Shown: positions 57,712-57,755 of the stretch, one piece after another
Numbering within the stretch: position 1 is the first letter of the stretch
Layout of the letters: every line of letters begins with the position of its first letter
Source of the DNA: an uncultured Acetobacteraceae bacterium
GTDB taxonomy: Bacteria; Pseudomonadota; Alphaproteobacteria; Acetobacterales; Acetobacteraceae
Assembly: GCA_937873095.1 (NCBI GenBank)
Contig: CALMVI010000087.1
Location: forward strand, 1 to 57,755
Reading direction: 5' to 3'
Length of the DNA stretch: 57,755 bases
The notes under the pieces: model-generated
What the model saw: only the letters and a program-made list of their open reading frames with translations
What the model was told of the DNA's origin: nothing
The model's database searches: none
Position numbers and translations under genes: made by a program

Positions 57712-57755
57712 TCTGATGATGTCCCCGCCCTTTCCTGCGAGAGAGGGGTGCTGCC

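Overview
The window is a high-GC chromosomal segment of an alphaproteobacterium, most likely a member of the Acetobacteraceae (Rhodospirillales). This placement is inferred from gene content and order, not from a database search. Supporting signs are the run ihfB-lapA-trpF-aroA-cmk-rpsA, the mainly alphaproteobacterial families TIGR02302 and TIGR02300 (FYDLN), a zf-CHCC protein beside polA, and a system I cytochrome c maturation operon. I see no prophage, transposase, CRISPR array or rRNA. No gap between features exceeds about 300 bases.

Layout. 0-16 kb: a TSUP permease, lysA overlapping a TIGR02302 gene, a thiolase, a frameshifted DUF900 hydrolase, a VOC protein, a bifunctional enoyl-CoA hydratase/3-hydroxyacyl-CoA dehydrogenase, an S10 carboxypeptidase, a dienelactone hydrolase, a GNAT protein in the same frame as the stop codon of ettA, a tRNA with CAU anticodon and an orphan secreted protein. 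16-25.7 kb: housekeeping genes ppa, a TIGR02300 gene, a SAM methyltransferase, a SpoU methyltransferase, an IalB-like protein and rlmN, convergent with the ihfB-lapA-trpF-aroA-cmk-rpsA run, in which rpsA has its own recognisable promoter. 25.7-31.4 kb: an accessory envelope locus with an OpgH glucosyltransferase coupled to an orphan YcaO protein, divergent from a TPR-GT25 glycosyltransferase, then an SDR. 31.5-36.5 kb: polA (proofreading site lost), a zf-CHCC gene, a lysophospholipase-like hydrolase, tRNA-Arg(CCG), a lipoprotein and a cupin. 36.7-42.3 kb: the ccm operon C-D-E-F-G-(small membrane protein)-H-I, without ccmA or ccmB. 42.4-57.7 kb: YciI, EVE, acetyl-CoA synthetase, a small Cys-rich protein, dihydroorotase, an SDR, an RND efflux pair, a small secreted protein, uvrB, a TPR-glycosyltransferase and a second TSUP permease that is frameshifted.

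Two dispersed intergenic repeat families stand out. Family R1 (4 copies) is a GC-rich double inverted repeat. Family R2 (5 copies) is a three-part RNA-like element: a variable long hairpin, a small GCTC..GAGC stem with a T-rich loop, and a second variable hairpin. Its copies differ by paired, compensatory substitutions, so base pairing rather than sequence is what is kept. R2, the YcaO-OpgH pair and the proofreading-dead PolA are the observations most worth following.
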